A stretch of 64,000 nt of DNA from contig OZ022245.1 in the NCBI GenBank assembly GCA_963978895.1, forward strand, positions 19,977,702 through 20,041,701, read 5' to 3'. Under the pieces are notes generated by a model. That model worked only from the letters and a program-made list of their open reading frames with translations. It made no database searches and was not told where the DNA came from. The position numbers and the translations under genes were made by a program. Below are positions 1 to 11,152 of the stretch, piece after piece; within the stretch, counting starts at the first letter, position 1, and each line of letters starts with the position of its first letter. Source of the DNA: Erpobdella octoculata. Lineage: Eukaryota > Annelida > Clitellata > Hirudinida > Erpobdellidae.

Positions 1-129
1 TTATATACAGGCAAAGATTCAGGTCACTGTCAACCAGGTCAAAGTTTAGGGAGTTCCGTAGTTCAGCAGCTGTTGGCAGTTGTAAAACAGCCTGAATGTC
101 ACACTGTTACTTTTGACAATTTTTTGGTA

Positions 130-301
130 TGCGGACTTTTCATCAAAGGACGATTCATCAAGGGACTGTTCATCAAGGACTATTCATCAAGGGACTATTC
201 ATCAAGAGACTATTCATCGAAGGACTATTCATCAAGAGGACGGTTCATCATAAGGACTGTTCATCTAAAGACTATTCATCAAGAGGATTATTCATCAAAT
301 T
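130..301 (+). repeat. Left foldback arm, ~15-bp units
   Basis: About ten degenerate copies of ATTCATCAAGGGACT-type units. It pairs with 1366-1535 in inverted orientation over nearly its whole length. Confidence 0.85.
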
Positions 302-1094
302 TTGAAGCCACTCCTTTATCAATATATACCCAAGATATTTTCAGCGTAAAGTAATTTGATGTATTTTTAAAAGACAGTTCTTCATCTTTGATAAAATAAA
401 TTTCAAACATATCAGTAATTTAAAAAAAATAGTGATGGCAACCAGGGTTGTTAAGAGCGGCACCATTGGCTGACAAGATCGTTGATGACAGAGCCGCTAC
501 ATTTTTTAGCTGTTCTCAGCGCTATTCGCTACCGCAACTTTTATTAAAAAAAAACAAAATAGGTCTTTTATATCAATTAAATGAGTTCCAATGTATTTAG
601 TTTTTATTTGAAGTTTGCATGAAATCTGAGTCTGGTTGATTTATCGACGATCCGGACGAGCGTGAACGTCTCTTTGAAATGACCTTTCCTGACCTCGCTA
701 AAGCGAGCGTGTTCGTCTCTTTGAAGTGTGGCAGAAGTGGTATACCGGGTGTTAGTGGTTTTGAGGTGTATGGTATCAGGCTGTTTGAGTGTGGATATAC
801 TTACAGTTTGTACGAACCATTGAAAGCAATTTTTTAAAACTTATTATTCAATTGTCTTTTGCTCGTTTGATCTTAAGATCTTGACGTTATTTCTTGTCCA
901 ATTATTTCATTTACTGTATGTGACAAATAAAATTGTTGTATATTACAAACTTGCTGATTGCTCGAGGCAAAAGTGTCTTTGAAGCCTGGCCCCTTGGTGT
1001 TAAGCGACAGATGCCAGATTTGACGTATTTGTTGCCTTTGGTAAATGTGTACATAAATAGTTTACGAAAACAGTCAAATTTGGTTTTTCTGGTG

Positions 1095-1245
1095 CTGTGA
1101 CCGGGAGCGGAAGCGTGAGACAAGCGGGAAGAGAGAGCGACCGAGAGCGTGAGAGCAAGCGGGGAAGAAAACGGGAGCGAGAGAGAAAAACGACCAAAAA
1201 ACCTCTAAAAACCCCGGGCAACACAAGGTACCTCGCTAGTTCTAT
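1095..1245 (+). mobile_element. Helitron-like (HINE/Helentron) 3' tail
   Basis: A purine-rich GAGCGGGAGCG-type tract is followed by AAAACCTCTAAAAACCCC, GGGCAACACAAGGTACC and TCGCTAGT. The CCCGGGCAACGCTGGGT-CTAGT signature recurs at about 17696, 28023 and 31918 here and matches the 3' ends of invertebrate Helentron-type non-autonomous elements. It lies inside the foldback element. Confidence 0.55.
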
Positions 1246-1365
1246 TATAAAGAATAAAGTATTTGGATGCAAGCAGAGTAGCACTGTAAACTTGATATAG
1301 ATTGCCCTACATTTTGGTAACATATTTTGGTTGAAAATAACATCTTAAACAATTTTATTAAATTT

Positions 1366-1535
1366 TTTGATGAATAGTCCGCTGGATGAAAAGACATTAG
1401 ATGAACAGTCCTTATGATGAACCGTCCTCTTGATGAATAGTCCATTGATGAATAGTCCTTTGATGAATAGTCCCTTGATGAATAGTCCTTGATGAACAGT
1501 CCTTTGATGAATCGTCCTTTGATGAACAGTCCTAG
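1366..1535 (-). repeat. Right foldback arm, ~15-bp units
   Basis: Units of TGATGAATAGTCC type; the reverse complement of the left arm in the same unit order, with a few substitutions. Confidence 0.85.
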
Positions 1536-2592
1536 AATCAATTTTTTCAAATCTCTGGAGCTTCTAACTCTATTGAAAAACAAAGGTTTTTCTGCTACCG
1601 GAACAATTCGAGAAAATCGTCTGCGAGACTGTACGTTGATGAAGTCTTCGGCAATGAAAAAAAAACAGCGTGGAACATTTGATTACAGAGGTAATGGAAA
1701 CCTCTTCGTGGCTTTGTGGAAAGATAGTAAACCGGTTTATGTAGCTTCAAACTATCTAGGTGTTACACCAACCGTCTCCAAGAAACGTTACTCCCGGACT
1801 GACAGAAAGCATATCCAGGTGAATTGCCTGCTAATGATTGATTCATACAATAAAACAATGGGTGGCGTTGATCTTTTGGATAGATTCCTTAGCGAATATA
1901 GGCCTAACATGCAGGGTAAAAAATGGTGGTACTGTTTCTACACACATGCTCTCAACATCTGCATAGTTGCTGCATGGAGAGTGCACGTAGAAGTTGGGGG
2001 CACAATGGATCAACTGGAATTTCTTCGGTATGTTGTCAGATGTTTGCTGCAGGGAAGTTTCAGCAACCATCGGGATGTTGTAGCAAGAAATGTTCTACCA
2101 GACATTCGTTATGATGGCCAAGGCCACAATCTGGAAAAGGTAAAAACAGAAGGTCGCTGTAAGTTAGAAAATTGTGGTAAAAACACTTTTTATATGTGTG
2201 CCAAGTGCAGCAAACGACTTCACCAAAAAATTTTTGTGGCTTTCCATACACAACTGTAATGATTTAGAAATGTTTTATTTTTTGGATTTTATTTTTGGAT
2301 TTTATTGAATTGTGTTATAAAACAAGTTTGATATGTGTTTTTAGCTTTTTTGTTTATAGCCTAACATTTATTTTATAACGTTTGCATTGAGAACAAAAAA
2401 AATTGACTTTTAAACATTTTGTCGTTTTCAGTAGTCTATACGACCAGCGTTCGAAAAAGGAGCATAGTGAATTTTCAAAGTTTTCTTTCAAATAAAAAAT
2501 AAATAAAAATAAATTTGTTAAAACATGAGAAAGTAACTTGAAAATAAAAAAAAAATAATAGAATTCCCGTTAATAAACTTTTGGTCCTAAAC

Positions 2593-2599
2593 GGGTTAA
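2593..2599 (+). mobile_element. piggyBac 3' terminus GGG-TTAA
   Basis: About 330 bp after the transposase stop the sequence reads TCCTAAACGGG followed by TTAA. piggyBac elements start with CCC and end with GGG next to a duplicated TTAA target, so this is the likely 3' end of the element; the 5' TTAA would be outside the window. Confidence 0.65.
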
Positions 2600-3071
2600 C
2601 TGGTCGATCAATGAGGGCTGAGTTGCACATATTCGCAAATTCTTTTTAACCTATTACAACAATATTTTAATACATTTTTATAAGTTATAATGAATGAATC
2701 TAATTATTGAAAAAAGCATCCTGTAAGTATAGTTTTGTCTATTATTTTAAACTTCGAATAGACGATTTGAGAACACTTGAGAATCTTTTATTTTATGTTA
2801 TAGCTGCAGAATTCATTATGATAAGAACATGACGCTCATATGTAATGCTAGACCAATTCCAGAAAACGTTCGTCTTTTTATCAGAATTCAAGTAAAATAA
2901 CATAAAACTATAGATAAGATTGAATAAATAAATATTTACTGTAGTACTTATGTTGTTTATTATTGTAATACAAAACTTTCCAAATATTTCACTAAATCCG
3001 TTTAGCCAATCATAAAATATATATTATCGCTTATATCACTCTCAGGCACATTTCCAAAATTATGAAAATGG
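2600..3071. other. AT-rich spacer, no gene seen
   Basis: No coding exon or recognisable repeat family could be supported in this AT-rich stretch. Confidence 0.5.
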
Positions 3072-3229
3072 TACTACCCAAACTTGACCCAAACCCTACC
3101 TGAACCCGAAGGTTTTTAATTTTGAAACATGAACCCTGAATTTTGAAAATCGAAAACCCCAACCCAATGTTTGACAAGTTGAAAATCCGAACTTGAAAAG
3201 GCCAAAAAGTCGAACCCGTGACATCCCTA
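3072..3229 (-). mobile_element. Relic end of the CGGGTTC/TAGGGATGTCA hAT-like family
   Basis: Degenerate CCCAAACTTGACCC and GAACCCGAAGG units run up to GAACCCGTGACATCCCTA. The same terminus ends the complete element at 44491-45758, so this is a decayed one-ended copy in that family. Confidence 0.6.
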
Positions 3230-4095
3230 ATATCAAGGCTGTATAGTAGGATTCTGCGTCCCGTTATTTTGTTTTTTAAACGATATGATACGATACGACT
3301 TCTGAAATTTGTCTCGAATAAAACGATACGATACGAGACGCCTCGACCAATAACGAGACAAATCCGATATGATACAATATCGGGATCTCGATTGAAATGT
3401 CAACTGTGGAAATTTTGTCTAGAATAAAACGAGATAACATAGAATGATGAACTATACGCGACAGACAATATTAATAACTACATTAAAGGAATTCATTAAA
3501 AAAAACAGTTAAATATTAAAAAATTTATAAATTTATAAAAATTTACCAAATTTAATTTTCTTTTAAACTTGAAATAAGTTTCATTAGTTTAGTTTTGGTA
3601 CATCTATTTGTCTGAATTTAGACTCTAAATGATGACAAACACGAGAAAGTACCTGTATGCAAGAATTAAGAAAGTGAAGAAAACCCAGCGGGTTTATTTA
3701 TAGACGATGGCGAATCTGGTTGGCAAGAAAGAAGCTGAGAAAAATTCGTATTCCAGCTGCAGACGACGTGCACACTACATGTGACACACACATACTAGCA
3801 TACAACCAAGAATATAATCGAGATTATAAAGATATATCTTAGATGAGCTACTATTATGGTCAATTACGGATATTGAAACATTAAAATAATCATTTCAATT
3901 CTATGTAACAAATTTGACAAAATAAGTTTATCAAACAGACTAAACCATAGCATAAACATAGAATGATAAGGGCAAGCATAAGCACTCAAACATTACTCAT
4001 TACATTACTAGTCATTACTCATTATTCTCATTAATAATTAATAATAGTCATCGATGTCAGCGAGTACGATTGCCTTGCCAGTCGTTGATGCCGGT

Positions 4096-4216
4096 TTGCA
4101 TATTTCTAAATGGTAGTATCAATAGTATGCAGCAGAGGTCGACTAGCAGTCTAAGAGGGGCGTGGCTTAAGGCTCTGCTTTATATATCTTTGATTACTAT
4201 TCTCAATGTGGCACTA
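4096..4216 (+). repeat. Dispersed ~120-bp repeat A, copy 1
   Basis: Shares GCATATTTCTAAATGGTAG and CGTGGCTTAAGGCTCTGCT with copies at 24852-24952 (+) and 26022-26138 (-). Two of the copies abut GACCGGG-type purine-rich Helitron-like sequence, so it may be an internal part of a Helitron-like family. Confidence 0.7.
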
Positions 4217-4255
4217 AAAAAAGCTATAGAACAGAGACGAGCTGGTTTTATATAT

Positions 4256-4257
4256 GT

Positions 4258-4293
<36 letters not shown>
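4256..4293. repeat. (TA)n microsatellite
   Basis: Nearly pure TA dinucleotides with one CA variant. Confidence 0.95.
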
Positions 4294-4294
<1 letters not shown>

Positions 4295-4299
4295 TTTGA

Positions 4300-4830
4300 C
4301 AATATTTGGGTATCAAATTCTCGCATAAACACGCTCTATTAAATGCTACGGCCCATTTTCTACAACACCATTTCTTTACTACTGCTTCAAACCGTCTAAA
4401 TTTTCTTCCCGAATTAACTACACAGTCAACAGTACACAAAACTTTATTGTCACAAGGGGTTGACCGGCCGGTTTCGGCTTTATCCATCTTCAGAACCCCT
4501 ATAATAATGTAAGGAAAATCAATGTATAGAATATTAGACGAAAGCCGAATATATAAAGATAGAGAAACACTAATAAAACCATTCGAATATAAAACTAAAA
4601 ACATAAAATTCTAAACACATACCAGCGATACAACTTTCATTAAAACCAACGCTACGACACTACAACAGCTAACGAAACTGTTTACGTATAACTCACCTTG
4701 GAACAGGTGCACAGAATTTACAGGTACATTATTTATATTTAAACTCACTAAAAGACAATACGGTAATTTCGACAGCAAATCAAAGTTCAAAGTAGCAAAA
4801 TAAAGTTTCATCCCGTGACCATAAAACGAG
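4300..4830 (-). mobile_element. Penelope-like element fragment, copy 1
   Basis: Homologous over about 480 bp to 16218-16700, both preceded by a (TA)n tract on the low-coordinate side. Shared landmarks include ACGGCCCAT, AAGGGGTTGAC, ACCCCTATAATAAT, AACAGGTGCA and ATATTTAAACT. On the minus strand it carries a minimal hammerhead ribozyme motif of the kind known from Penelope-like retroelements. No reverse transcriptase is visible, so the family assignment rests on the ribozyme and repeat structure. Confidence 0.5.
4455..4500 (-). ncRNA. Minimal type-I hammerhead ribozyme motif
   Basis: On the minus strand: stem I GGGGTT/AACCCC (6 bp), core CTGAAGA (fits CUGANGA), a weak stem II (GG/CC after one extra T), core GAAA, stem III ACC/GGT with tetraloop GGCC, and cleavage triplet GTC directly before AACCCC. 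The predicted cut lies between plus positions 4461 and 4462. All conserved core bases are present; the very short stem III is typical of Penelope-like retroelement hammerheads, which are thought to act better as dimers. Stem II is the weak point. Confidence 0.7.
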
Positions 4831-4915
4831 GGAATAAAGTAAACCAGAATTAAATTAAAACAGAAATGAAATAAACCAGAAATAAAATTAAAATAAATTA
4901 AGAATTAAAAAATAA

Positions 4916-4918
<3 letters not shown>

Positions 4919-4967
<49 letters not shown>
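4919..4967. repeat. (TA)n microsatellite
   Basis: Pure TA dinucleotide tract. Confidence 0.95.
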
Positions 4968-5371
4968 AAATATGTTGCCGGTTCCCAGACTAAAAATAGT
5001 AAATGATGGGGCTACAGGCTGTTAGGAAAACCGAATTTAAAAATTTAATGTGGGGATAATAATTTAATAATAGTTAAATAGTTATAAACTTCTGTCAATA
5101 GGTAGATTAATTAATCAATTGCAAATATTCACAGTTGTGACAATCGTTAATTAAATATGTATGACTTTTGTTATTTAATGAAAAATATTTTTTTAAATCT
5201 GGGAATTGGTTTCGAGACTTTATACAAGAACAAAATTTAAGTCTCGCTATTCTATTTCGATACGAGACTTCCTCCGCAGGCTGTATCATTTTAATAACGA
5301 TTCGGGATTTCCCGTATCGTTTTGAAATCTCGATTGATATCGAGATAACGATTACGGGACGCAGATGCTTG

Positions 5372-7555
5372 CTGTATAGTGCATAATGTATTTGTTATAA
5401 AGTATCAGTAGACTAAGATTGGTTATTCTAGCATTGTGGAAAAATCACATTTTTTAATTTAGCAGCTTTTTATTGCATGCAAATCAGTCTTTTTGATTAT
5501 GAACAGTCTATATATAAAGGATTGTATTTTTTTCAACAACACATTAACATGCCTATGTTATATATCAGATCGCATGTGTAGTAAACTTTGAAGCTGGTAA
5601 TGTCTCACTAGAGTACAATCCCATTAGAGTACAATCCCACTAGAGTGTCATCCCACTAGATTTAAAAAATATACATAGAAAAATAGAAGTGGATTAATTA
5701 GTCCGCACACAATGTTAATTGATACAAAATACACCCGGATAACATTTTGTAATTTTGATTTTTCCCTGAGCTTAGATGTCACCAGTGTTTCTGCTAGTCA
5801 TAAAGCTGGAGAGAAAGTTTTAAAAAGTTCCTCTCCACAAGAAGTGATTTAAAAATTTTGAATGATGCGCTCAGTGGAGTTTTGAGGGAAGGAATTAAAA
5901 CTAGTTAAAATAAACTGCATAGGCAGAGAAAAAAGATAGTGGAATGACTTTAAAAATTTCACTTATATAAAAACCAGCATATTTGTGAGTTGGCACCACT
6001 CTATTATAGCGGACGACGCTATCTTAAAAAAAAAACTACCATGGATTTTTGTTACCTTCAAACAAAAACTCACAAATTAAACAAAATCTTTGGTCAGCCA
6101 TGTGGAGATTTTTCTTGAATGCTTCAAACTGTAATTAAATTAAACTTAATGAAATGCACATAAAATCGCATCATCATTTACCAAAAACTAGACACTGACA
6201 TAGAGACAGAATTTGTTTCTATCCCATCTGATTATCTCAATGTTATCCTCTTATGTGTCCAATATCCACAGACTGATTCCCAGCCACATTTCATCTCCAC
6301 TAAAAATTAAAAGTCTTGATTATTTTCCATCCCTACTCAAACTAATCCTCCTTATAACGTGTCAATCAAACATTAAGCACATTATTGGCTTGTTCCTAGC
6401 TGCTTGTTGAGTGTTATTCCCATGGAGTAAACCTCAATAACACTAATCAGTGTATGGGTGGTCTAGTTTTTATTAAATTCACATTAATATATCCAGACAT
6501 AGATCGGTTTTCACTTACACCCACTTCATGTTTGTTATTGTCTCATCTACATTTCTCTACTATTATAAGTGAAAGCTTGAAAAAAAAACCTTGGAATTTT
6601 TTTTACATTGTGAGTAATAACAGAAAAGCAGTCTAAAATACAATGCCAATAATATAAAGAAGTTGGCTTCCGTTGCAAGTCTGCCTCCAACTAGATTACC
6701 AACCTAGCGTCTCTTCAATGTCACTGGGCTTATACATTCTGATTGCCACTCAAGTTTGGCTGCATAAAAACTGAGAATGTTATGTTTATATGCACTAACA
6801 TGACAGCACTCTAACTTTAATGATCCTAAATGATTAATTGTTGAACTTATGTTATTCAACTTAATTGCAATTACTTTTATCTATTGGTTTGTTTTATTTA
6901 AAATTGGTACAACAATTTATTCAGCAACGGATTTTTCGGTGGGGGATGATCTAACATACCGATCCTGGGGGTGCTTGAACGATCACATTTTATCGACAAA
7001 GATTTCATTCATTTTCTAATTGGAAAAAATACAATAATAAAATTATAACCAAACTGCTTATTTTTATAACAAGACTGCAGTTTGCAAAAAAATTATAACA
7101 AAATTAATAATATTAACAGAAAAGCAGACTTGTAGACATTAGGTTAAGGATGGAAAGTGTTTGAGACAGCTTGAGGTTTTATTGGAATAATATTTTTCAA
7201 AATAAATTTAGGAGCCACCATGTATATAAAATGGAATTGACAGAAAATATATAAAATATAAAAAATATAATAAAATTTTTAAATAAAATAAATATATGTT
7301 GTGTATCCCATAGGAATAGTAATGGGATATTAATTGCACTTGACTGGTGTTTATAAGCAATCTTGTGGAGTGATGAAGAGGGGGGGGGCTTTTCTAAAAA
7401 GAAACATCTTTTTATAGCAAATAAAAATATTTTTTGGTAATCTGGTGGGGGGATGCATCACCCATCCCCCTGGATCATTTGTTGAATTTATTTATCAACG
7501 TGTATGGACTGGATACATTGTCTCTGCATTTTGCAAAAATAAAAATAGCACTAAT
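5372..7555. other. AT-rich region without supported genes
   Basis: Contains a short minisatellite of CACTAGAGTACAATCCC units at about 5606-5660 (four degenerate copies). Otherwise no coding exon, RNA gene or recognised TE end could be supported. Confidence 0.5.
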
Positions 7556-8102
7556 CGGCTGATAATTAATCGGCCAGTACCGATTAATAATTATCGGCCT
7601 ATATCGATTGTGAAATGGCTGATACCGATTTTTATCAGCAAAAGGCCCGAAAACCGGTCAATACCAATAATTAATTGATAATCTGTACACCTCTAATGAC
7701 AATGTAAGGGTTAGGTCCATAAAAGATGCAGTAGCATTTAGGCTATTTTGACAGATGTTACTGACTGTTATCATAGTAGTTCTGTTTAAGAAGAGATGTT
7801 GGGTCACTGTCGTATTTAGGGGAGAGCTATTTTGCCATGCCCCCTTTTTCTGGCAAAGCAATTTTCGCACTGTAGAAAACTGTCAAAAAGTACTTCAAAA
7901 GAGTATAATTCTTGTCATTCATTGACACCTGCACCACAGAGCTGACGAAATATTGAAAAATCACATGTCTTCAGCCAGTCAGATTAGTGCATTTCTGACA
8001 GCTTGTGTCAATAAAATCTTTTTTTTAAATATTGAAAAAACTGGTAAGTTGTACCATAAGTTTTTGCCCGGCGATGTATTGTCTTCTCTGGAAATGAATT
8101 AC
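7556..8102 (+). repeat. 547-bp tandem duplication, copy 1
   Basis: Starts with CGGCTGATAATTAATCGG. Its first ~145 bp resembles a MITE whose outer end reads GTACACCTCTA (hAT-like). The whole 547 bp repeats immediately downstream with only a one-base indel and about one substitution seen by eye. Confidence 0.9.
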
Positions 8103-8648
8103 CGGCTGATAATTAATCGGCCAGTACCGATTAATAATTATCGGCCTATATCGATTGTGAAATGGCTGATACCGATTTTTATCAGCAAAAGGCCCGAAAA
8201 CCGGTCAATACCAATAATTAATTGATAATCTGTACACCTCTAATGACAATGTAAGGGTTAGGTCCATAAAAGATGCAGTAGCATTTAGGCTATTTTGACA
8301 GATGTTACTGACTGTTATCATAGTAGTTCTGTTTAAGAAGAGATGTTGGGTCACTGTCGTATTTAGGGGAGAGCTATTTTGCCATGCCCCTTTTTCTGGC
8401 AAAGCAATTTTCGCACTGTAGAAAACTGTCAAAAAGTACTTCAAAAGAGTATAATTCTTGTCATTCATTGACACCTGCACCACAGAGCTGACGAAATATT
8501 GAAAAATCACATGTCTTCAGCCAGTCAGATTAGTGCATTTCTGACAGCTTGTGTCAATAAAATCTTTTTTTTAAATATTGAAAAAACTGGTAAGTTGTAC
8601 CATAAGTTTTTGCCTGGCGATGTATTGTCTTCTCTGGAAATGAATTAC
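8103..8648 (+). repeat. 547-bp tandem duplication, copy 2
   Basis: Direct tandem copy of 7556-8102. It differs by loss of one C in the CCCCC run near 8390 and a C/T change near 8614. The near-identity implies a recent event. Confidence 0.9.
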
Positions 8649-8671
8649 CTGAGATGGTAGTAGTATATGTA

Positions 8672-10138
8672 CAGGGCCGTAGCCAGGGGCAAAAATTGAC
8701 TGAGGGCGATAAAACCAATTTGATTTGAAGATGAATGCCACCCGAAAGTTAGACTTTTTAAAAACATATCCTGATTTTACATTTGTTTTTTTTGTTTCAA
8801 ATATAGCTTACTTTGCCAGCCATCTTCATTTATTTAAATGCTAGAATAACTCTGCGATGTTAGATGGATCCCAGCGCTGCAAAATCTACAAAGAGTCTGG
8901 AAACTTGCAGTGGATGAGGAATAAAAATAAAGCAAGTGTTGAAAAATGATTTTGTCTGCAGGTGCTTCGCAGTCATGTCTTGAGGCATCTCAGTGTGGGA
9001 AAAGATTGCATTAGTGATTCTGTAAGTTTCTTGTACCCACTTGGCCAATTTTTGTGCCATTTTTCCAGTTCTTGTGGTCATGGCCAGGAGAAGCAAAATC
9101 TGGCTTGAAAAGTTTAAACAAATTAGCCAACTGATCAGCCAACTTTTTAGGTCCTTTTCTTGCAGAGCAGTTTTCAGCAAAATAGTCACTTGAAAAAATG
9201 GAACTCAGTCATTTAGAAATAGTTCATTCAATTGCCGCAGGATTACCACATGGTTGAAATAGATAAAACATGCTCACTCGAAAATGATTTTAAATAGATA
9301 CTGTTAGAGCATTTGCGCTATTCCTGGGTTTTGCAGTAATTTTGGGACCTGTTCGTTCAACTGCAAGAAGTCGGGACATGGCTGGGGCTTGTAAATAAAC
9401 TTCACTAAAAGCTGATTCATTATTATGAAGTATGTTTTTCACAACCCTTGCTTCTATGAAGAACGGTGAGGAAGCAGTTTCATGTCAAGTTTCAGTAATA
9501 GCAGTCAAGAAAAACCCAGATGTATTCTATATATTTTTTTGAACTTTATCTTTGCTAAATTTCATCAGCTGTGGAAATAGGTAAATGCCCAGCTGTGACA
9601 GAATTGCCTTACATTTTTGCCACAATGCCGGTCACCACTGCACATGGTGAAACACCCTTCATTACATTAAATTATATAAAAAGTTACTAGAGGTCGACAT
9701 TGTGTGATTTGTGCTTGGACTACAACAAAGTTATTGATGAGTTTGGAAAGTAAAATAGGCAATTAACATTGGCACAGATATAGATCTTAATAAATTAATT
9801 TAAAATTGCATTTAAAATTTTCTTGAAAATTTGGGGTTGAAATAATATTATGTCATTAGATAAACCATTCAAAAAATGTTTTGCGTATGATAAAAAATCT
9901 TTTTACTCTTCCACTTCTAATGAAGCAATCAGCCTGTGCTGAAAATCATCCATTCGTAGGACCCTTCCATTTAGCACCCCCTTTAACTTTTTCTGCATGC
10001 ACCAGTGTGTTGGGTGAAGTTTAGCCAAGCATGAAGGTGGATTGTGTAATTGCTTTGGACTTAACAATTTGAGAGCTTTTTTTGCTTTGAACATATGGAT
10101 TACTGTATTAAATAAAATTTGAATGAAATTTAATTTCA
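8672..10138. other. hAT-type terminus followed by unassigned sequence
   Basis: At 8672 the sequence CAGGGCCGTAGCCAGGG has the form of a hAT terminal inverted repeat, but a partner end is not evident. Minus-strand stretches around 8870-9190 and 9900-10090 are weakly protein-like. I could not match them to a family. Confidence 0.35.
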
Positions 10139-10140
10139 GT

Positions 10141-10421
10141 ATGGAAACATTGGAACAGGGTCTCGATGAATTGTTTAGAGCGTTTGATTTATCAACTCTT
10201 AGTGTTAAGCAAGATCATCTTCTCACAATGGATATTTTATTTTACACAGGTTTTATTTTATTATCTTTTTTTTTAAAGTGCATTACTGGAATTATTTGAA
10301 AATTTGTAGGATGTGCTCTTTCACAAGTGATTATGAAAACACAATGTTGGAATGTTTTTCTTCCATACACATTTCTTATTTCTTCACTTTCAATCAATCT
10401 TACCTATCTCCATAAACCTCG
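10141..10421 (+). CDS. Candidate first coding exons of a host gene (two exons)
   Basis: After the acceptor-like TTTAATTTCAG an ATG at 10141 opens a clean 109-base exon starting METLEQGLDELF and ending TTTACACAG|GT at 10249. A 60-bp intron (10250-10309, GT to TAG) leads to a second exon, 10310-10421, joined in phase 1 and continuing GCALSQVIMKTQ; it ends before a GT at 10422. The intron size matches the other host introns here (60-85 bp), and the phase fits. The protein is not recognised. It may be the 5' end of the gene at 15496-19822, but intervening exons are not found. This is composition- and splice-based inference only; the second exon is the weaker call. Confidence 0.4.
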
Positions 10422-10695
10422 GTGAATTAATACTTACAACTTGCAATTTATTTATTAACTTTTAATTTGTTTTGTTTATGTTGAAGAATATTTCCATTTT
10501 TTATTATGGCTATTTATTAAATATAGTCAAAAAATTAAAAACTTTCTTACATCAGTTTGATAATGGATATCTACTTGCACATAGCAATGATCTGTTTCTC
10601 TGCTTTTGAATCTCTTCAACAGATGAAGGTATAGATCAGATTATCTTTAACATATTACTTCATTATATACTTTGCAATATACCTATACCTTTACA

Positions 10696-11152
10696 CAGTG
10701 TTGGGTAAGATCACAATTGAAATGAATTAAATCAAAATCACAAATCACAGACTCAAGAATGATTTGTAAATCAGCTCAAGATCAGTCGCTGAAAAGTGAT
10801 TTAAATCAAAATCAAAAATTAATGTATTTAAATCACGTAAATCACTAGTCAAAACTTGTTCAGTAATTTAGCAATCATTAACATGCAGTCACTGCCAGTC
10901 AGTCTTCAAGTTAGCCTTCAGCAACAGAAACCGTTCAAAGGACATATTCGATAGTCTGTTACGTCGAGCAGTCTCAATTTGGCCGCCAGTGCTGAAGAGT
11001 CTTTCAACTCGTGCTGACGATGGTAGTGATGTATTATACTGGATAAAAGTTGCCTTTAAAGCTGCATATTTGTGCAGCATAGAGAGTGATCTGTCTGAAT
11101 CTGACAAGTAGGCTGCAACCTGAACCATCAAATAAAATACAACATTAAACAA
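10696..11152 (-). pseudogene. hAT transposase C-terminal (dimerisation) fragment with terminal repeat
   Basis: On the minus strand 10889-11110 encodes the hAT family dimerisation block: [15 protein letters not shown], then [20 protein letters not shown], the classic A-x-x-ER-x-FS-x-x-G...RR-x-x-L signature. At 10696 the plus strand reads CAGTGTTGGGTAAG, the form of a hAT terminal inverted repeat, giving the 3' end of the element. AAATCAAAATCA-type subterminal repeats fill 10720-10860. Everything N-terminal of the dimerisation block is missing or unrecognisable, so this is a dead fragment. Confidence 0.8.

Larger units (their letters stand above)
126..1538. mobile_element. Foldback-like element with long repetitive inverted arms, inserted in piggyBac
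   Basis: Two inverted arms of about 170 bp (about 130-301 and 1366-1535) are each built of roughly 15-bp units related to TTCATCAAGGGACTA, and the right arm is the reverse complement of the left in the same unit order. The interior carries no transposase but contains a Helitron-like 3' tail. The 9 bases CAATTTTTT occur at 117-125 and again at 1539-1547, and the interrupted piggyBac frame runs on if one copy is kept. Short-unit long inverted arms plus a 9-bp target duplication resemble Drosophila FB (foldback) elements; Mutator-like elements also make 9-bp duplications. Confidence 0.8.
1..2259 (+). pseudogene. piggyBac transposase, C-terminal half, split by an insertion
   Basis: Cut-and-paste DNA transposase of the piggyBac superfamily; the start lies before the window. 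Bases 1-125 read in one frame through LGSSVV and AVVKQPECH to FDNF, the block holding the second catalytic Asp of the family. The protein resumes at 1548 with KSLELL, GATGTIRENR-like sequence (here SATGTIRENR), YNKTMGGVDLLDR (third catalytic Asp) and KWWYCFYTHALN. It ends in a Cys-rich zinc-binding tail with CKLENC, MCAKC and a His, stop at 2259. A 1.4-kb element (126-1538) separates the halves. Skipping it together with one copy of its 9-bp duplication keeps the frame without a stop across the junction. The copy is disrupted and presumably inactive. The family call is secure from motif order; whether the missing 5' part is intact cannot be seen. Confidence 0.9.
3247..5371. mobile_element. Non-autonomous hAT-like element, 2.1 kb, with 8-bp target duplication
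   Basis: Left end TAGGATTCTGCGTCCCG and right end CGGGACGCAGATGCTTG are imperfect inverted repeats (14 of 17 match). They are bounded outside by the direct repeat CTGTATAG at 3239-3246 and 5372-5379. An 8-bp duplication is diagnostic of hAT (and a few other) superfamilies. Subterminal regions are rich in CGATACGAGAC-type motifs on both sides. No transposase is present. A Penelope-like fragment and a 120-bp dispersed repeat sit inside. A partial copy of the same family lies at 30998-31432. Confidence 0.75.

Noticed and set aside
7445..8510. Near-identical ORFs ending in RPENRSIPIIN
   Set aside because: They read through a duplicated MITE-like repeat, not a gene family.
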